Shown here: positions 63,455 to 64,000 of the stretch, piece after piece
Numbering within the stretch: the first letter of the stretch is position 1
Layout of the letters: each line of letters opens with the position of its first letter
Origin: Nioella aestuarii
GTDB lineage: Bacteria > Pseudomonadota > Alphaproteobacteria > Rhodobacterales > Rhodobacteraceae
Direction of reading: 5' to 3'
NCBI RefSeq assembly: GCF_050896395.1
Contig: NZ_JBPBBA010000004.1
Location: 124,001 to 188,000 of the forward strand
Length of the DNA: 64,000 nt
Translations under genes and position numbers: made by a program
The notes under the pieces: generated by a model
What the model was told of the DNA's origin: nothing
Seen by the model: only the letters and a program-made list of their open reading frames with translations
Databases searched by the model: none

Positions 63455-64000
63455 CCTAGGGCCTGTGCGCAGGGGCCGAAAGCAAGGTCATCAAGTGCAA
63501 TGCCACCGGGGTCGGAGTTCTCAACAGTCAAGCCGGCGATGGCCGACAGGCTGTCGACGCTCCGCAGCCCGTGGGACGTGATGCCAGAGGCCAATCCAAG
63601 ACTGATCTGGCCAAGCGTCTCTCCCGCCCTGCCAAAAGCGGCCAGCGTGACTGCGCCGCGTGGGGCAGCATTCGCGCCGAGCGTATCGGGATAGTCACTA
63701 TGAACCCGCAGCCCAACCTGACAGACATCTTCGTCAAACAGGATCGCTACGCTGCCTTCACCCCGTGCGTTCAAAGCGGGAAATCCAGCAGAACCAAGGG
63801 GATAGATGGCAAGCGAGCCAAAGCCGCGATGCGTGGCCAGCGACAGCCCTTGCCCGGACGGTCCCGTTATCAGCGATAAGGGCACTGACGGAGGGCCGCC
63901 CAAGCGGTCGAACCCGTCCACATCGCTAAGGCTCTGCCCGGCAAAGGCGCTGCCGATCCGGCCGCCGGCAAAGGCAATGCCGTGATCGAGCGGGTATCCC
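63451..64000 (-). CDS. Lectin-like or PEP-type secreted protein (partial)
   Basis: The frame runs off the right edge; about 182 residues are visible. The C-terminus (E-N-S-D-P-G-G-I-A-L-D-D-L-A-F-G) matches the G-I-x-L-D-D-L-x-F-G ends of bacterial lectin-like beta-sandwich proteins. Start and function cannot be seen. Confidence 0.55.
   Translation of the reverse strand, partial: GYPLDHGIAFAGGRIGSAFAGQSLSDVDGFDRLGGPPSVPLSLITGPSGQGLSLATHRGFGSLAIYPLGSAGFPALNARGEGSVAILFDEDVCQVGLRVHSDYPDTLGANAAPRGAVTLAAFGRAGETLGQISLGLASGITSHGLRSVDSLSAIAGLTVENSDPGGIALDDLAFGPCAQALG

Overview
The window reads as a stretch of an alphaproteobacterial chromosome, most likely Rhodobacteraceae (Roseobacter group). The grounds are high GC, the phaZ/phaC/phaP/phaR block with PhaR-type operators, tatABC followed by a DUF815 ATPase, a Hint-domain protein of the kind common in this family, a yajC-secD-secF operon, and ThyX. 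No rRNA, tRNA or CRISPR array was found. The assignment is inferred from gene content and style, not from a database search.

Left end (1-7 kb) is accessory: a truncated acidic protein, an EamA/DMT exporter, a small membrane protein, a YecA/UPF0149-like gene divergent from an HNH-HIT fusion protein, a GFA-family protein next to a 75-bp direct repeat, and a tyrosine integrase with tandem 11-bp repeats in front of it. Three diverged copies of a short dispersed sequence also lie here. 7-13 kb holds a tautomerase, a DEAD-box helicase, a lipoprotein, RF3, a two-domain UspA and a Hint protein. After an atypical SDR comes a 730-bp gene-free region (14.07-14.80 kb) with a dense cluster of GANTC sites and two DnaA-box-like 9-mers. 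It is followed by an orphan ABC ATPase, tatABC and DUF815.

18.6-34 kb carries housekeeping genes on the minus strand: an NlpD-like LysM/M23 protein, pcm-surE, a TspO-like protein, serS, a secreted S74-like protein, thyX, and yajC-secDF with TauE/SafE and Mth938-like genes, plus cspA. A low-GC cassette interrupts this. It encodes an ABC-type AAA ATPase and a TOPRIM domain that would form one OLD-like protein but for a single in-frame TGA. The plus strand has DUF817, a glyoxalase-like protein and DUF1194.

34.5-37.2 kb is a bufferin-type metallophore operon (precursor, DUF692/MNIO oxidase, DUF2063 partner, DoxX). After an epimerase, thrS and two hydrolases, 43.1-50.7 kb is a LacI-controlled sugar or compatible-solute uptake operon: regulator, binding protein, two unusually large permeases, a GH63-like hydrolase probably acting on a glucosylglycerate-type substrate, and an ATPase. 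A possible 63-aa ORF is wedged between the permeases.

52-57 kb is the polyhydroxyalkanoate block (phaZ divergent from phaC, then phaP and phaR) with three perfect CTGC-N3-GCAG operators. 57.2-64 kb has a DegT aminotransferase, a polar amino acid ABC transporter with a glutamine amidotransferase, a PhnD-like protein without signal peptide, and a truncated lectin-like gene at the right edge.
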